A stretch of 7,892 bases of DNA from Gemmatimonadaceae bacterium (GTDB lineage: Bacteria; Gemmatimonadota; Gemmatimonadetes; Gemmatimonadales; Gemmatimonadaceae), in the NCBI GenBank assembly GCA_013820975.1, contig JACDHQ010000079.1, positions 1-7,892 of the forward strand, in the 5' to 3' direction. The notes beneath the pieces are model-generated. The model did no database searches, had not been told where the DNA came from, and saw only the letters and a program-made list of their open reading frames with translations. A program made the position numbers and the translations under genes. Position 1 is the first letter of the stretch; every line of letters begins with the position of its first letter. Below, one piece after another: positions 7,713 to 7,892 of this stretch.

Positions 7713-7892
7713 CTAGACCTGTGCGGGAATTCCCGGCATGGGGAGCTCGGGAGTCACCAACGGGGCGCGCGGCAGGCGAAGGGTGAAGACGGAGCCCTCA
7801 CCCACCTCGCTCTCGACGGTCAGCTCCCCGCCCATTGCGCGCGCGAGGTTGCGGCTGATGGAGAGGCCGAGCCCGGTGCCGTCCTCGGGCCG
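7713..7892 (-). CDS. Sensor histidine kinase, C-terminal end only
   Basis: The last 59 codons are visible; the rest lies beyond the window. They hold the end of a HATPase_c ATP-binding domain. The G2 box GTGLGLSI (visible residues 5-12) is followed by SRNLARAMGGELTVESEVGEGSVFTLRLP, the usual closing strands. A short Pro-rich tail (TPELPMPGIPAQV) ends at TAG 7713-7715. This is the catalytic part of a two-component sensor kinase; its input domain and partner regulator are not visible. It lies on the same strand as the copper cluster, separated by the remnant gene, so a regulatory link is possible but not shown. Confidence 0.9.
   Translation of the reverse strand, partial: RPEDGTGLGLSISRNLARAMGGELTVESEVGEGSVFTLRLPRAPLVTPELPMPGIPAQV

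Overview
This is a GC-rich bacterial chromosomal segment with no plasmid, phage or insertion-sequence hallmarks. The gene content suggests an aerobic, didermic environmental bacterium: a type III glutamine synthetase, Sco/PCuAC/CtaG copper-delivery genes for a haem-copper oxidase, and several small secreted proteins with Sec signal peptides. The style (GC bias, DUF2911-like and carboxypeptidase-regulatory-like proteins, heptameric intergenic repeats) resembles Gemmatimonadota. That placement is an impression from family knowledge, not a search result.

Left part (1-1750): the 5' end of a secreted protein with a carboxypeptidase-regulatory-like domain runs leftward off the window. Divergent from it, behind a plausible sigma-70 promoter (529-558), is a small secreted PDZ-domain protein. 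Next comes a secreted helical (possibly HEAT-like) protein whose reading frame appears broken near 1280-1340.

Middle (1800-5150, minus strand): 12 perfect copies of a 7-bp repeat abut the stop codon of a large glnN-type glutamine synthetase (ammonia assimilation). An AT-rich leader separates it from an upstream membrane PAP2-family phosphatase with all three catalytic motifs.

A tRNA-Cys(GCA) gene lies on the plus strand at 5232-5302, divergent from the phosphatase. It is followed by a second period-7 repeat block, which forms a long hairpin and overlaps the stop codon of ctaG.

Right part (5410-7892, minus strand): a compact copper/cytochrome-oxidase assembly cluster reads Sco1/SenC, then a PCuAC lipoprotein, then Caa3-type CtaG. 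Sco and PCuAC overlap by ATGA, and PCuAC and CtaG are 12 nt apart. Together they should deliver copper outside the cytoplasmic membrane to the CuA/CuB sites of a caa3-like oxidase. Upstream are a degraded DUF2911-like remnant and the last 59 codons of a sensor histidine kinase.

I found no clear new multi-gene system. The most unusual features are the two heptamer-based repeat blocks fused to the 3' ends of glnN and ctaG, the two broken genes, and a perfect 11-bp hairpin ending four bases before the sco start codon.
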